In this document: piece after piece, positions 36,648 through 46,283 of the stretch
How positions within the stretch are numbered: position 1 is the stretch's first letter
How the letters are laid out: each line of letters begins with the position of its first letter
NCBI GenBank assembly: GCA_016200005.1
Contig: JACQFP010000013.1
Location: forward strand, 94,218-158,217
DNA from: Verrucomicrobiota bacterium
Lineage (GTDB): Bacteria > Verrucomicrobiota > Verrucomicrobiia > Limisphaerales > PALSA-1396
Length of the DNA stretch: 64,000 bases
Direction: 5' to 3'
Made by a program: the position numbers and the translations under genes
Notes under the pieces: model-generated
Databases searched by the model: none
What the model saw: only the letters and a program-made list of their open reading frames with translations
What the model was told of the DNA's origin: nothing

Positions 36648-36756
36648 GTTGACCGATTCATCCCGGATTTTACTTCGCCGCGTTTCTGTGCGATGGATAA
36701 CCGCGCGGTTGGATTACAAAGCATCGCGCCAGCGGAAAACCGGTTGTTGCATTGAC

Positions 36757-38808
36757 GTGAAAAAGATTCTTTCGATTGGCGCGGTGACTGCGCTCGCTAC
36801 GGTCTGGGCACACAGCACGATTCTTCTCAACGATTCCTTCTCCTACACCAACGGCCCACTGGTGACCGTCAGCGGAGGCAAATGGATTCACCACAGTCCG
36901 TCTGGTTCGGCGACTGGCGAAGTTGCCGTCGCATCGGAACAAATCATTCTGAATCGCAGCAACGCAGAGGATGTCAGCGCGTTGCTGGCGGGCCAACCTT
37001 ACTCTTCGGCTGGCACAACCAACATTTTCTACGCAAGTTTCACCGTTCGATTTACAACCCTGCCATCGGCTGGTGGTAATTACTTTGCGCACTTCAAGGA
37101 CGCCGGGGCGAGCTCAGGTTTTGGCGCGCGCGTCTGGGCCTTCACGAGCGCAGCCGCGCCCGGAATGTTCCGGCTCGGCATTTCCTCCACCAGCAGCACG
37201 ATCATCAGCGCCACCAACCCGACTGATCTCGCGCTCAACACCGATTATCAGGTGGTCACGCGCCTAGTGAACAGCAATTCAATCGCTACGCTCTGGATCA
37301 ACCCTGCTTCGGAATCCGATCCCAGCATTTCCAGCGCGGAAGCTCCCGCTACAGTCACGGTGGCGACTTACGCCTTTCGCGAGGATTCGGGAATCGGCGT
37401 CATGTCAATCGATGATCTGCGGGTGGGCACAACGTTCGCCGAAGTGTTGACCAACACGTCGCCTTCGCCACCGACCATCCTCACGCAACTCCAGAGCCAG
37501 ACCGTCACGGAGGGAGGCACGGCGATGTTTAGCGTCGTTGCTGACGGCACCGCGCCGTTGAGTTACCAGTGGAAATTTGGCGGGACGAATCTGACGTCAG
37601 AGACGAACTCATCGCTGACGTTGTTCAGCGTCACGACGAATCATGCCGGTGATTACATCGCTTACGTCACCAACTCCGTCGGTTGGACCAACAGCCAGCC
37701 GGCGACGCTGACGGTCAACCCGCGTTCGAGTTCCAACGGTTTCGCGTTTTCATTGCTCACCTACAATGTCAGAGGTAATGGCGCAACGAATTGGAGCACG
37801 AATTCGCCGCAGGTGCAGGCCATCGGTCGCCAGATGCAGTATCTGACTCCAGACATCATCACTTTCAATGAAATCCCTTGGGACTTCAGATACGAGATGA
37901 CCAATTTCATCACCGCGTTTCTGCCCGGCTACCATCTGGCCATCAGTTCAGGTACCGACGGTTTCATCTGCAGCGCCATCGCCAGCCGCTATTCCATCAC
38001 GCGCTCCAACAAATGGCTGGACGGCGCGGACCTGAAACCATTCGGCTACACCAACACTTCGACCGCGAACGCGGATAATTTCACGCGCGACTTGTTTGAG
38101 GCACAGATCGATGTGCCAGGTTTCAATCGACCGCTGCACATTTTCACAACGCACTTGAAAGCCACGGGCACAAACTACTCCGACTCGGCGGCCAAACGCG
38201 CCGCTGAAGCCGCGGCCATCACTAATTTTTTTGCAACGAACCTTTTTGTTCTTTATCCATACGATCCGTACACGTTGTCGGGCGACATGAACGAATCGGA
38301 CACGAACGCCCTTGCGATTCAGCGGCTCTTGAGCGCGCCGACCGGCTTGCGGCTGACGAACCCGACCAACCCGTTCACCGGCAGCTTCAACACGTATTCC
38401 ACCGCCACAGCCAATCCGGGCGAGCGCATTGACTACATCCTGCCCGGCAATCTGCTGTTTACGAACATCGCCGGCGGGCAGGTGTTCCGCACGGACAAGC
38501 TGAATCCCGTGCCGCCCAACTTGAACAGCAACGACGACAAGGTGGCTTCCGATCATCTTCCGGTGATGATGGTTTTCAACAATCCCTACCTGACCCCGTT
38601 CCAGATCGTCTCAATCAACGTGAGCAATCAACTGGTCACGCTGAACTGGGAAGCCATCAGCAACCGGCAATATCGGGTGGACGTTTCGTCGAATCTGGTC
38701 GATTGGGTGAGCTTGGCTGACAGCCAGACCGCGACGGGAACAAACTTCGTCTTCAGCACCAACGTGACGGATAGCCCGCAGTTTTTCCGGGTCTTACGAC
38801 TGCCGTGA
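36757..38808 (+). CDS. Secreted endonuclease/exonuclease/phosphatase-fold protein with Ig-like domain
   Basis: 683 aa starting at a GTG followed by a signal peptide (KKILSIGAVTALATVWAHS). A jelly-roll-like N-domain to ~240 is followed by an Ig-like domain (TVTEGGTAMFSVVADGTAPL, SYQWKFGGTNL, NHAGDYIAYVTNSVG). The EEP catalytic domain (~330-605) has LLTYNVRG, ITFNEIPWDF, IFTTHLKA, LSGDMNESD, GERIDYILPG and ASDHLPVMMVF, a complete DNase I-like set. A C-terminal sandwich ends FFRVLRLP. Likely an extracellular nuclease or phosphodiesterase; substrate not certain. Confidence 0.85.
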   Translation: MKKILSIGAVTALATVWAHSTILLNDSFSYTNGPLVTVSGGKWIHHSPSGSATGEVAVASEQIILNRSNAEDVSALLAGQPYSSAGTTNIFYASFTVRFTTLPSAGGNYFAHFKDAGASSGFGARVWAFTSAAAPGMFRLGISSTSSTIISATNPTDLALNTDYQVVTRLVNSNSIATLWINPASESDPSISSAEAPATVTVATYAFREDSGIGVMSIDDLRVGTTFAEVLTNTSPSPPTILTQLQSQTVTEGGTAMFSVVADGTAPLSYQWKFGGTNLTSETNSSLTLFSVTTNHAGDYIAYVTNSVGWTNSQPATLTVNPRSSSNGFAFSLLTYNVRGNGATNWSTNSPQVQAIGRQMQYLTPDIITFNEIPWDFRYEMTNFITAFLPGYHLAISSGTDGFICSAIASRYSITRSNKWLDGADLKPFGYTNTSTANADNFTRDLFEAQIDVPGFNRPLHIFTTHLKATGTNYSDSAAKRAAEAAAITNFFATNLFVLYPYDPYTLSGDMNESDTNALAIQRLLSAPTGLRLTNPTNPFTGSFNTYSTATANPGERIDYILPGNLLFTNIAGGQVFRTDKLNPVPPNLNSNDDKVASDHLPVMMVFNNPYLTPFQIVSINVSNQLVTLNWEAISNRQYRVDVSSNLVDWVSLADSQTATGTNFVFSTNVTDSPQFFRVLRLP

Positions 38809-38816
38809 TGGTCGTT

Positions 38817-39470
38817 TCATTCCGGAATCCAAATCAGGCTGGGATTGTTCGTGCGGCCCTTGTTGCCGGCAAAATCCCAGTACTCTTTATTGTTGAGCCG
38901 GCCGGAATGGCCGTCGAGAAACGTGAATTGCGCGCCTTGACTGTGCAGGTTGGTATGCACGTTGTTCTGCTGGGCCACCGCCGCCAGTTTGCCGTTGTCA
39001 AACAGCCAGACCAGTCGCGTCGGATGGTGGAGTGACGAGAGTTTCACCTGGTTGCCACTCCCGGAGAGGTTCACGTGTTCGTTGAGGCAATAATGAAAAA
39101 GATTGTTCCCATTGCTGCGTCGCAGATTCGCGGCACAAATCCAGAGGGATTTGCCGGGATCGATGGCGGCGTTGGTGCGCCAGGGCATTTCCTTGTACGT
39201 TGGCAAGCCGATGGTCTTTGGCAAATCGTTATACCACCCATCGTTGACCGAGGTGCCGTTGGGCGAACCATCTTGCGGAAGAAAGTCGTCATTTTCATTG
39301 GCGAACAGATGAGTCGCCAATCCCCATTGTTTCAAATTGTTCAAACAGGCGGTGCCGTTGGCCTTTGCTTTGGCGCGGCTGAGTGCCGGCAAAAGCAACG
39401 CCGCCAGAATGGCGATGATGGCAATCACCACCAGTAACTCGATCAACGTAAAGGCGCGCTTCCGATTCAC
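38817..39470 (-). CDS. Prepilin-type N-methylation protein, H-X9-DG class
   Basis: 217 aa from the GTG at 39470, which has AGGAG upstream. The leader NRKRA is followed by the class III cleavage and hydrophobic helix [20 protein letters not shown] (Glu at +5). The C-terminus contains the H-X9-DG type motif ([18 protein letters not shown]), a form greatly expanded in Planctomycetes and Verrucomicrobia. It probably assembles or is exported by a type II/IV pilus-like machine such as that at 48.5-63.4 kb. The residue before the cut is Ala rather than Gly. Confidence 0.88.
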   Translation of the reverse strand: MNRKRAFTLIELLVVIAIIAILAALLLPALSRAKAKANGTACLNNLKQWGLATHLFANENDDFLPQDGSPNGTSVNDGWYNDLPKTIGLPTYKEMPWRTNAAIDPGKSLWICAANLRRSNGNNLFHYCLNEHVNLSGSGNQVKLSSLHHPTRLVWLFDNGKLAAVAQQNNVHTNLHSQGAQFTFLDGHSGRLNNKEYWDFAGNKGRTNNPSLIWIPE

Positions 39471-39578
39471 AACGGCTCCTGCGTTCGTAGATTGCAAGAG
39501 CAGTGACTGGATACCACATCCGGTGTTGTTTTACAGGAGAATTTGGATCGGCAAGCCGGGAATATTTCGGAGCTGGCA

Positions 39579-39607
39579 TTGCAAACGGGGCATTAAGTGA
39601 ATAATAT
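39579..39607 (+). promoter_or_regulatory. Predicted promoter of the HAD phosphatase gene
   Basis: TTGCAA (39579-39584), 17 bases, TAATAT (39602-39607), nine bases to the ATG at 39617. Confidence 0.5.
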
Positions 39608-39616
39608 CACTCGCCT

Positions 39617-40294
39617 ATGGTTCGGCTGGTTTTATTCGACATTGACGGTACGTTGATCAACACGGGCGGCGCGGGCACGAAGGCGTTTGCCCGCGCTTTC
39701 GCCACCGCCTTCAACATCCCCAATGGTTCGGAGCGCTTGAGGTTTGCCGGCCGCACGGACACGAGCCTGGCGCGGGAATTTTTCGTGCTGAATGAAATCG
39801 AGCCGACGGCGGAAAACTTCCGACATTTTTTTGACACGTATGTTTTCTGGCTCGAGCACATGGTCACGCAAGCAGACGGCGCGACCTTGCCCGGCGTCTG
39901 GAAGTTTCTCCGTGAACTGCAATCGCTGCCGCAGCCACCGACACTCGGCCTCTTGACGGGCAACACCCGGCTTGGCGCGGAGATCAAACTGCGCCACTTC
40001 GACCTTTGGGAGCTGTTTCAGACCGGTGCGTTTGCGGACGACCACGAAGACCGTAATCAAATCGCCGCTATTGCGCGCCAACGCGGCAACCGTCTGCTCA
40101 AACAGAAATTGCGCGGCCACCAAATCCTCGTCGTTGGCGACACGCCGCTCGACATCGAATGCGCCCGCGCCATCGACGCCAGAATGCTGGCCGTGGCCAC
40201 CGGTGGTGCGACCTTGGAAAAGCTAAGAGCACATCAACCCGATTGGCTCGTCGAAGATTTGCGGAAAGCCAGCGCGAAAGAACTTTGTCTCTGA
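39617..40294 (+). CDS. HAD hydrolase, phosphoglycolate phosphatase-like
   Basis: 225 aa. HAD motif I is LVLFDIDGTLINTGG (nucleophile and acid Asp), motif II is LGLLTGNTR and motif IV is VVGDTPLDIECARA. A helical C1-type cap lies between (TSLAREFFVLNEIEPTAENF). It probably dephosphorylates a small metabolite; phosphoglycolate is the default for this subfamily but not proven. Good match in length. No operon partner. Confidence 0.9.
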   Translation: MVRLVLFDIDGTLINTGGAGTKAFARAFATAFNIPNGSERLRFAGRTDTSLAREFFVLNEIEPTAENFRHFFDTYVFWLEHMVTQADGATLPGVWKFLRELQSLPQPPTLGLLTGNTRLGAEIKLRHFDLWELFQTGAFADDHEDRNQIAAIARQRGNRLLKQKLRGHQILVVGDTPLDIECARAIDARMLAVATGGATLEKLRAHQPDWLVEDLRKASAKELCL

Positions 40295-40335
40295 CACGCC
40301 AGCGCCTTGTCTCTACGGGCGCCTTGCCGAAATAA

Positions 40336-41574
40336 TCAGGCGACCCCGCGGTCACGCGAGGCGGGACGGAGCAGAAACATCAGGATGGCCGCCACCAACA
40401 CGGGGATGGCGCAAAGCGCAAAGCCTTGTGACAACGGCACACCGTGGTCCTTCAGCTTGCCGAGCACCGGCGTCAGATACGCGCCCGAAGAGATGCCCAC
40501 AAAATTCATTACGCCGTAGCCGGTCGCCCGGAAACGCGAAGGTGCGAGCTGACAGAGAATTGGCATGTTGTTCGCATCGAATATCCCGAAGCCCAGACCG
40601 AACACGATGGTGCAAACGATCACCATCCAGAAGGTTGGCGCCAGCCCCATGCCCAGCATCGCCGGCACGGTGAGCAACAAACCAAGCGAGCTCACCCAGG
40701 TTCGACCCCGCACGCTGCGCCGCGAAAGATAATCCGCAAACCGGCCGCCGATGATGACGCCGAAAAACGCGGCGCCGGCATTCGTCATGGTCGCCCACAA
40801 GCCTGAAGATTTCTGGTCCAGCAGGAAGCGGTCTTGTAACAAAGTGGGCAGCCAATTTTTCACCGCCCAACCGGGAAGGCTGGGCAGACTGAAACAAATC
40901 AGCAGGATCACGAAACCCCACCAGACCACTGACCCATCGTCTGTTCCTTTGGTCGAATCTCCAACCGCAGGCGCCGCGTCGCGCTCCCGTTCACGCAGGA
41001 AGAAAATCAGCACGAAGGCATACGCGACACCGATGAGACCGCAGCCAAAAAACGCCGCACGCCACGAAACATCCTGCGCCACCCATCCGCCCACGCCGCC
41101 CAATGCCTGTCCCATGTAAACGCCGCTCAGATGGACGCCTACGGCCAGCGATCGCGTCGGGCCACGATGATAATCCGCAATGAGCGCGAGTCCCGCCGGC
41201 ATGTAGAACGCCTCGCTCAATCCCATGACAGCGCGCAAATAGTAGAGTTGGTGGAAGTCGTGGGCCTGACCCATCAACAGCGTCACAGCGGACCAGATGC
41301 CGAGACTGGCGACGATGAGCCACTTGCGATTCAACCGGTCACCGATGAACCCGCCGAGCGGACTGCAAAATGCATAGACCCACATGAAGATCGCCATCAA
41401 CTGGCCGAACATCTCGGCGCTTTGCAATTCTGTGATGTCCGCCTTGATGGAGATCCCCATCGTCGCGAGCATCTGCCGGTCGAGGTAATTCAAAACCGCA
41501 ACCGGCCAGAGCAACATCACCACTGCCCACGCATGAGCTGGCAGACGGGAAGCAGAGGGGGTTGAATCATTCAT
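40336..41574 (-). CDS. MFS transporter, organic/sugar-acid type
   Basis: 412 aa with about 12 hydrophobic helices. VAVLNYLDRQMLATMG and the loop GGFIGDRLNRKW (MFS signature) near residue 75 point to the anion:cation symporter branch of sugar-acid and phthalate permeases. The downstream half has GGRFADYLSRRSVRGRTW. It follows the DapA-family aldolase gene by 30 bases in the same direction, suggesting uptake of the compound that the aldolase cleaves. Confidence 0.88.
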   Translation of the reverse strand: MNDSTPSASRLPAHAWAVVMLLWPVAVLNYLDRQMLATMGISIKADITELQSAEMFGQLMAIFMWVYAFCSPLGGFIGDRLNRKWLIVASLGIWSAVTLLMGQAHDFHQLYYLRAVMGLSEAFYMPAGLALIADYHRGPTRSLAVGVHLSGVYMGQALGGVGGWVAQDVSWRAAFFGCGLIGVAYAFVLIFFLRERERDAAPAVGDSTKGTDDGSVVWWGFVILLICFSLPSLPGWAVKNWLPTLLQDRFLLDQKSSGLWATMTNAGAAFFGVIIGGRFADYLSRRSVRGRTWVSSLGLLLTVPAMLGMGLAPTFWMVIVCTIVFGLGFGIFDANNMPILCQLAPSRFRATGYGVMNFVGISSGAYLTPVLGKLKDHGVPLSQGFALCAIPVLVAAILMFLLRPASRDRGVA

Positions 41575-41604
41575 CGCAAAAATCGCGTCAGATGCCGGGC
41601 CGTT

Positions 41605-42501
41605 TCAAATCAGTTTCCATTCAGCGAATAATTTTTTCAGTTTGCCGACCAGTTCCTGATAACGCGCGTGTGTCGCCGGCGAAACCAGTGACTTCGGATG
41701 CCCGGCCGGCAATCCACGAGCCTCGATGGCTGCGGCAACATTTAACGGGAACTCAAGCGTCTCTACCAACTTGCCCAAGGTCTTCATCCGCTCGGTGGCG
41801 ACGGCGGCGCGTTCCGGCGTTCCGGCTTTGACGGCATTATAAATTTCCACCATCAAGTCCGGCACCATATCGCCGAGCCCGCCGATGCAACCGGCGACGC
41901 CGAACGACATTGCCTCGGCGATGCGTGTGTCCGCGCCGGCGAAGACCGCGAAGTTTTTTTCGCGGCCCAGCTTCACCAGTTCTCGATTGTACTCAAACTC
42001 CGCGCCGCTTTGTTTGATGCCGGCGACGTTGGTGCGGTCGGCCACCGCCGCAAGAGTTTCGAGGCCGCTGCGGTTGCCGACGCGTTCCGGGAAATTGTAG
42101 AGGAACAAGGGAAGTTGCGCCGCTTCGCCTGCCCGAACGAACCACTCCACGAGATCGGCTTGGGCCAATGGATAAAAATACGGCGGCAACAGCGCAATCG
42201 CGGCAGCGCCGATTTCGCGGGCGTGCCGGGCGAGTTCCGCAACGATGCGCGGACGAATTTCCGTGACGTTGACAATGGCTGGCAGCGGCGAGAGCAATTC
42301 GACAACGCGAACCGCAAACTTTTTTCGCGCCTCAATGTCGAGATGCAAGAACTCGCCCGTGCTGCCGAGCACCATCAAGCCGTGGATGCCGTGTCCGCGC
42401 AGAAACGCAATGTTGCGCTGCAAATCCTGGTCGCTGACGCGGCCTTCCTTGTCGGTGGAGGTCCAGAGCGCGGCGAAAATTCCTTCCCATTTTTTATTCA
42501 T
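41605..42501 (-). CDS. DapA/NanA-family aldolase
   Basis: 298 aa class I aldolase. GLMVLGSTGEF carries the substrate carboxylate-binding GSTGE (46-50), Tyr135 is in LFLYNFPERVG, and the Schiff-base Lys163 is in VAGIKQSGAE. The sequence departs from canonical DapA at several points, so it could be N-acetylneuraminate lyase, keto-deoxy sugar aldolase or another family member. Its coupling to an MFS transporter of the sugar-acid type favours catabolism over lysine synthesis. Confidence 0.9.
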   Translation of the reverse strand: MNKKWEGIFAALWTSTDKEGRVSDQDLQRNIAFLRGHGIHGLMVLGSTGEFLHLDIEARKKFAVRVVELLSPLPAIVNVTEIRPRIVAELARHAREIGAAAIALLPPYFYPLAQADLVEWFVRAGEAAQLPLFLYNFPERVGNRSGLETLAAVADRTNVAGIKQSGAEFEYNRELVKLGREKNFAVFAGADTRIAEAMSFGVAGCIGGLGDMVPDLMVEIYNAVKAGTPERAAVATERMKTLGKLVETLEFPLNVAAAIEARGLPAGHPKSLVSPATHARYQELVGKLKKLFAEWKLI

Positions 42502-42591
42502 CGTAATGCGGTGGTTGATAAATTAGGGGGCGATGCTCCTTTGCTCTCGTGCAGTTGTCCAGCGGAAAGGGTTCAGAAGTGAATGAGGAAT

Positions 42592-43422
42592 TTATTTTAT
42601 CCCCGCTTTGGCAGCGGCTTCGGGGTCGATTCGCAAGAGGGCGTTCGTGGCTGCTTTCCTATTGAACAAAATCGGGTCGCTCAACATCGTAGTAATGTCG
42701 GGCACCGCCGCCTTGGCTTGAACTCCAAATTCACCAAGTGATTTTACCACTTCACCATGCACAATGGTGCTCTTGGGCAATTGATGCAGTTCATGAATCA
42801 ACGCGGGAACAACCAGCGTAGCATCACTATGAATCTTGCCCAACGCAGTCGCAGAAGACATTCGTACCGCCTTATTCTGATCGTTCAGACGGCGAAGCAG
42901 AGCAGGTACAGCTCCGTGCGCAGATGATCCGATTGCCCCCAATGATGAAGCGGCAACCATTCTGATGTTTGAATCCTGATCGCTCAATAAATTGATCAAT
43001 TCTGGTACCGCAGGTTCGGCAACTTGCCCAAGTGCCACAAATCCAAAAACAGCCATCCAATGATAATCATCATCTGAATGGGGATGAAAATGAATCAGTG
43101 ATTGCTCCTTGATGAGCGCAAGCACCCAGCTTTTGAGGGCCGAATCCTTGGCTCGAAGCATTTTGATTAGGGTAGGAATCGCGTTGGTGCCGATTTGCAG
43201 TATTGCTGTTTCTGCCGAAACTCGCAACGCTTTGGCCGACTCTGACGGTGGAGCAGGAAATTCACCTTCTGTGTTTAGAAAACTTTTGCTGTATTTGTCC
43301 AACCAAACACTTAATGGCTTCCCTTGGTAAACTGGTTCACGCGGTCGCAGTGCTTCCCAAGTAAGCCCGGCCAAAACAGCGACGAGCAGAATCGCCACTA
43401 TAATGCGGCGCTTGTTCCTCAT
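42592..43422 (-). CDS. Membrane-anchored HEAT-repeat protein
   Basis: 276 aa. One N-terminal transmembrane helix (KRRIIVAILLVAVLAGLTW) and the motif VYQGKPLSVWLDKY precede at least four HEAT repeats, recognisable by AVPELINLLSDQDSNIRMVA, HGAVPALLRRLNDQNKAVRM and VVPALIHELHQLP. The repeats form a helical scaffold for protein binding in the periplasm or at the membrane. The YxGKPLSxWL opening is common in Verrucomicrobial HEAT proteins. Start chosen at the ATG immediately before the basic N-terminus. Confidence 0.78.
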   Translation of the reverse strand: MRNKRRIIVAILLVAVLAGLTWEALRPREPVYQGKPLSVWLDKYSKSFLNTEGEFPAPPSESAKALRVSAETAILQIGTNAIPTLIKMLRAKDSALKSWVLALIKEQSLIHFHPHSDDDYHWMAVFGFVALGQVAEPAVPELINLLSDQDSNIRMVAASSLGAIGSSAHGAVPALLRRLNDQNKAVRMSSATALGKIHSDATLVVPALIHELHQLPKSTIVHGEVVKSLGEFGVQAKAAVPDITTMLSDPILFNRKAATNALLRIDPEAAAKAGIK

Positions 43423-43592
43423 AGTTTCACTTTCACCCGACGTAGGCAGGAAGACGAGAATTTTCCGAACATGCGTTTGACCGTTCGAATCGATCTCGGC
43501 GGTTGCCCCGCATTTCTTGGCGAGAGCATTTTTCAAGGGCGACAGCAAGATTGCGATCTTGCATTTTTCCGGCGACGGCGTTGGATGAGGTC

Positions 43593-43922
43593 ATGTTTCC
43601 CTACGTGGCATTTTCAAAGGACAAGACCTGGCAGCCCGGCCCGTATCCCGGCGTCGAGTTGCTGGTGTTGCACAAAAACGAAGCGACCGGCGGCGTGACC
43701 GTCCTGCGCAAGTTCAAAGCAGGCGTGACGGTGCCTGCTCACACTCATCTGGAGGCTAATGAATCAGCCTACATCCTCTCCGGTGAATGGGAGGAATCGG
43801 GTGTCGCTCACACCGCCGGCACATTTTTCTTTGCGCCGAAAGGCGAGAGGCATGGCCCGCACGTGGCCAAGACGGAAGTCATCAGCCTGACGGTTTTCGA
43901 CGGGCCGTTGACGGTGGTTTGA
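43593..43922 (+). CDS. Cupin (ChrR-like) protein
   Basis: 109 aa from ATG 43593 (MFPYVAFSKD), with GAGG just upstream. Core cupin motifs are PAHTHLEANESAYILSGEWEES and TFFFAPKGERHGPH, giving metal ligands His-x-His, Glu and His. It resembles ChrR-type anti-sigma cupin domains, but a stand-alone metal-binding enzyme or sensor is possible. No sigma factor adjoins. Confidence 0.7.
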   Translation: MFPYVAFSKDKTWQPGPYPGVELLVLHKNEATGGVTVLRKFKAGVTVPAHTHLEANESAYILSGEWEESGVAHTAGTFFFAPKGERHGPHVAKTEVISLTVFDGPLTVV

Positions 43923-44231
43923 GATGCGGATACGCGCAAGTTGCACGGTGAACGATACAAATGTCCGTGGCCTCCGCTCTACAAAATGGACAAGCGGTGA
44001 AGGCGAACGTCGAAAAGATTGTTGGCAAACATGTTTGCTGAACTGAATCCATGCAAAGACGATTCAAAATTGAATTATGAGCACCAGCTATGCCCTTTTT
44101 GACTGGCTCATATCGTCCTGCCTCAATGTCACGATGGAACAGTGAAACTTTTTTTGGTGCGCTTCGGGTCGGATTCTTAGCGACGCGGCGCAAATTGGTT
44201 TGTGCTGGTTGACACGTCGGGATTTCGAGGC
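43923..44231. other. Intergenic stretch without a supported gene
   Basis: Roughly 310 bases before the toxin-antitoxin promoter. Open frames on both strands carry no known motif and have unfavourable starts. No repeat, RNA gene or terminator is clear. Confidence 0.5.
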
Positions 44232-44260
44232 TTGTTGCGCCAACAACGATAGCGTAAGCT
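44232..44260 (+). promoter_or_regulatory. Predicted promoter/operator of the AbrB-PIN pair
   Basis: TTGTTG (44232-44237) and TAAGCT (44255-44260) are 17 bases apart, and the ATG at 44267 follows six bases later. The inverted repeat TTGTTG-CGC-CAACAA (44232-44246) covers the -35 region, where an AbrB-type antitoxin could bind and repress its own operon. Confidence 0.45.
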
Positions 44261-44266
44261 TTGGCT

Positions 44267-44542
44267 ATGACAACGACGATCAGCGTTTCGCCAAAGGGAC
44301 AAGTGGAGTTGCCGGAGGAATTCTGCAAGCGGAAGAAGATCAAGCCCGGCACGGCTTTGCGCGTGACGGAGGTGGGCGACGGACTGTATGTGGCCCCAGT
44401 GCCGGAGCCGACTGAGAACGAATTGAAGGAAGTCATCGCCGCTGCCGGTTCGCTTACCCGCCGCCAATCTCGAGAGGAAGAGGAGATGGTGCGTCAGGTG
44501 ATCGCCGACTATCGCGAAGAGAAGCGGCGGAAGCGGGGATGA
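44267..44542 (+). CDS. AbrB/MazE-type antitoxin
   Basis: 91 aa with an N-terminal SpoVT/AbrB swapped-hairpin domain (TTISVSPKGQVELPEEFCKR followed by IKPGTALRVTEV) and an acidic-basic helical tail that would wrap the toxin. The ATG at 44267 is preferred to a TTG six bases upstream. Overlaps the PIN toxin start by four bases. Confidence 0.85.
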   Translation: MTTTISVSPKGQVELPEEFCKRKKIKPGTALRVTEVGDGLYVAPVPEPTENELKEVIAAAGSLTRRQSREEEEMVRQVIADYREEKRRKRG

Positions 44543-44940
44543 ACGTTGTCACCGACACCAACGTCGTTATCTCCGCGATTTTCTGGCCGGGCGAATCCCG
44601 CCAGTGCATGGTGTTGTGGGCCAAGCGGCGGTTTCACTTGGCTATCACCATCCCCATCTTCGAGGAGTATGACAAGATCGCCCGGCGCGTTGCGCGCAAG
44701 ATTCCTGAAGTGAATCCGGAGCCGTGGCTGAAGTGGATGGAGCGCAAGGCAAAGGTTTACGAACCGGCTCTGCTTGGCAAACAGCGCAGCCGTGACCGGA
44801 ATGACGATCCGTTTCTGGCGTGCGCGCTGGCGAGCGGCGCGAAAACGATCATCTCCAAGGACGCAGATTTGCTGGTATTGGAGAAACCGTTCGGCATTGA
44901 GATCGTAACGCCCCGACAGTTTCTTGCGCAGTTTCGCTGA
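44539..44940 (+). CDS. PIN-domain ribonuclease toxin (TIGR00305-like)
   Basis: 133 aa. MNVVTDTNVVISAIFWPG supplies the first active-site Asp, IFEEYDKIA a conserved Glu, RSRDRNDDPFLACAL the acidic cluster, and GAKTIISKDADLLVLEKP the last Asp-containing motif. Such toxins cleave RNA unless held by the antitoxin. The ATGA overlap with the AbrB-type gene indicates coupled synthesis. Confidence 0.87.
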   Translation: MNVVTDTNVVISAIFWPGESRQCMVLWAKRRFHLAITIPIFEEYDKIARRVARKIPEVNPEPWLKWMERKAKVYEPALLGKQRSRDRNDDPFLACALASGAKTIISKDADLLVLEKPFGIEIVTPRQFLAQFR

Positions 44941-45065
44941 GCGGGCTTTGTTTCCACCACGGCGATAGTTGAAACTTTTCGACTGGAAGCCGGGTCTTAA
45001 TTGATGACCGCATAACGCGGAGATTGGCTGCTACAATGACGAACCTCTTTTGAAAAGCAGACGTT

Positions 45066-46283
45066 ATGAATGATCCTCAATCGCACGCGACACACTTGCC
45101 CCGCAGAACATTTCTCAAAGAGATTGCCGTCGGCACGAGCGCTTTGGCCACGAGCGGTCCGTTGTTGGCGGCCGACTTGTTTTCCCCGAGCGCCAAAGAA
45201 GCCAGGCTGCCTTATCGCGGGCCGAACGTGGTTATCATCCGCTTCGGTGGCGGGGCGCGACGGCGTGAGACCATCGATCCCGAACAGACTTACAGTCCGT
45301 TTCTTTGCCACGAGTTAACCCGGCGCGGCACGTTTTTCAAGGGCATGGAGATCGCCACGATCAAAGACATCAACACCAGCCATGGCGAGGGTACGCTTTA
45401 CATTATCACCGGCAAATACGACAAGTTCCGGGACGTGCAAGGCAAATTTCTCGGCGCGCGCTTTGAATCCACGGTGCCGACGGTGTTTGAATATTTCCGC
45501 AAGGCGTACGATGTGCCCGATCACCAGGCGCTCATCGTCAATGGCGAAGACCGCGCGGACGAGGAGTTTTACAACTTCAGCAATCACCATCTGTTCGGCG
45601 CGCATTTCCGCTCGAACACGCTCAGCTTGCGCCGATTCAAAACCTATCTGTTGCGTCAGCAAATTGCCGCCGGCCAATGGGATGGCAAACAACTCAAGCA
45701 AAAGCAGCGTGACCTCGCGAAACTCGAAGCGATTGATTACCGCGCAACCGAGAAGAACGGTCAAGGCCCGGAGCTGACGCAGTTTTGGGAACGTTGGCGC
45801 AAGTATTATGGCGAAACCGGCCTCGTGAATCCGCGCGGCGACCGGTTGTTGACCGAGTTGACTGTTCGCGCCCTCAAGGAACTCCGGCCCAAACTCATCA
45901 TGGTGAACTACCAGGATTGCGATTACGTCCATTGGGGCAACGTCAATCACTACACCCGCGCCATCGCCATCATGGACGAAGGCGTTCGCCAGATCGTCGC
46001 AACGGTGGAGGCCGATGCCGAATATCGCGACAACACCATCTTCGTCGTTGTGCCCGATTGCGGACGCGACAACAATCCGCTGGCGGCGGTTCCGTGCCAG
46101 CATCATTTCAACACGCGGTCGGCGCACGAAATCTTCGCGTTGATCTTCGGGCCGGGCATTGCAAAGGGCGCGGTGGTCGATCACCGCGTCGATCAAATTC
46201 AAGTCGCGGCCACCATCGGCAAGCTCATGAATTTCAAAACCGAATTCACCGAAGGGCCAGTGCTCGCTGAAGCCATTGCATGA
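45066..46283 (+). CDS. Tat-exported alkaline-phosphatase-fold (DUF1501-like) protein
   Basis: 405 aa with a twin-arginine signal (LPRRTFLKEIAVGTSALATS). The mature part begins PNVVIIRFGGGARRRETIDP, resembling the first strand and metal loop of DUF1501/sulfatase folds, and continues with SHGEGTLYIITGKYDKF, RALKELRPKLIMVNYQDCDY and DNTIFVVVPDCGRDNNP, where the last probably replaces the usual SDHG/PDHG metal site. Substrate unknown. The stop overlaps the start of a polytopic membrane gene (ATGA), implying joint function. Confidence 0.75.
   Translation: MNDPQSHATHLPRRTFLKEIAVGTSALATSGPLLAADLFSPSAKEARLPYRGPNVVIIRFGGGARRRETIDPEQTYSPFLCHELTRRGTFFKGMEIATIKDINTSHGEGTLYIITGKYDKFRDVQGKFLGARFESTVPTVFEYFRKAYDVPDHQALIVNGEDRADEEFYNFSNHHLFGAHFRSNTLSLRRFKTYLLRQQIAAGQWDGKQLKQKQRDLAKLEAIDYRATEKNGQGPELTQFWERWRKYYGETGLVNPRGDRLLTELTVRALKELRPKLIMVNYQDCDYVHWGNVNHYTRAIAIMDEGVRQIVATVEADAEYRDNTIFVVVPDCGRDNNPLAAVPCQHHFNTRSAHEIFALIFGPGIAKGAVVDHRVDQIQVAATIGKLMNFKTEFTEGPVLAEAIA

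Noticed and set aside
44209..44260. Alternative consensus TTGACA near 44209 as the antitoxin promoter
   Set aside because: No -10 box lies 15-19 bases downstream; the pair TTGTTG/TAAGCT nearer the gene fits better.
43882..44436. Possible 184-codon minus-strand gene
   Set aside because: Overlaps the cupin gene end and the AbrB antitoxin gene on the other strand; Ser/Thr/Cys-rich without a motif.
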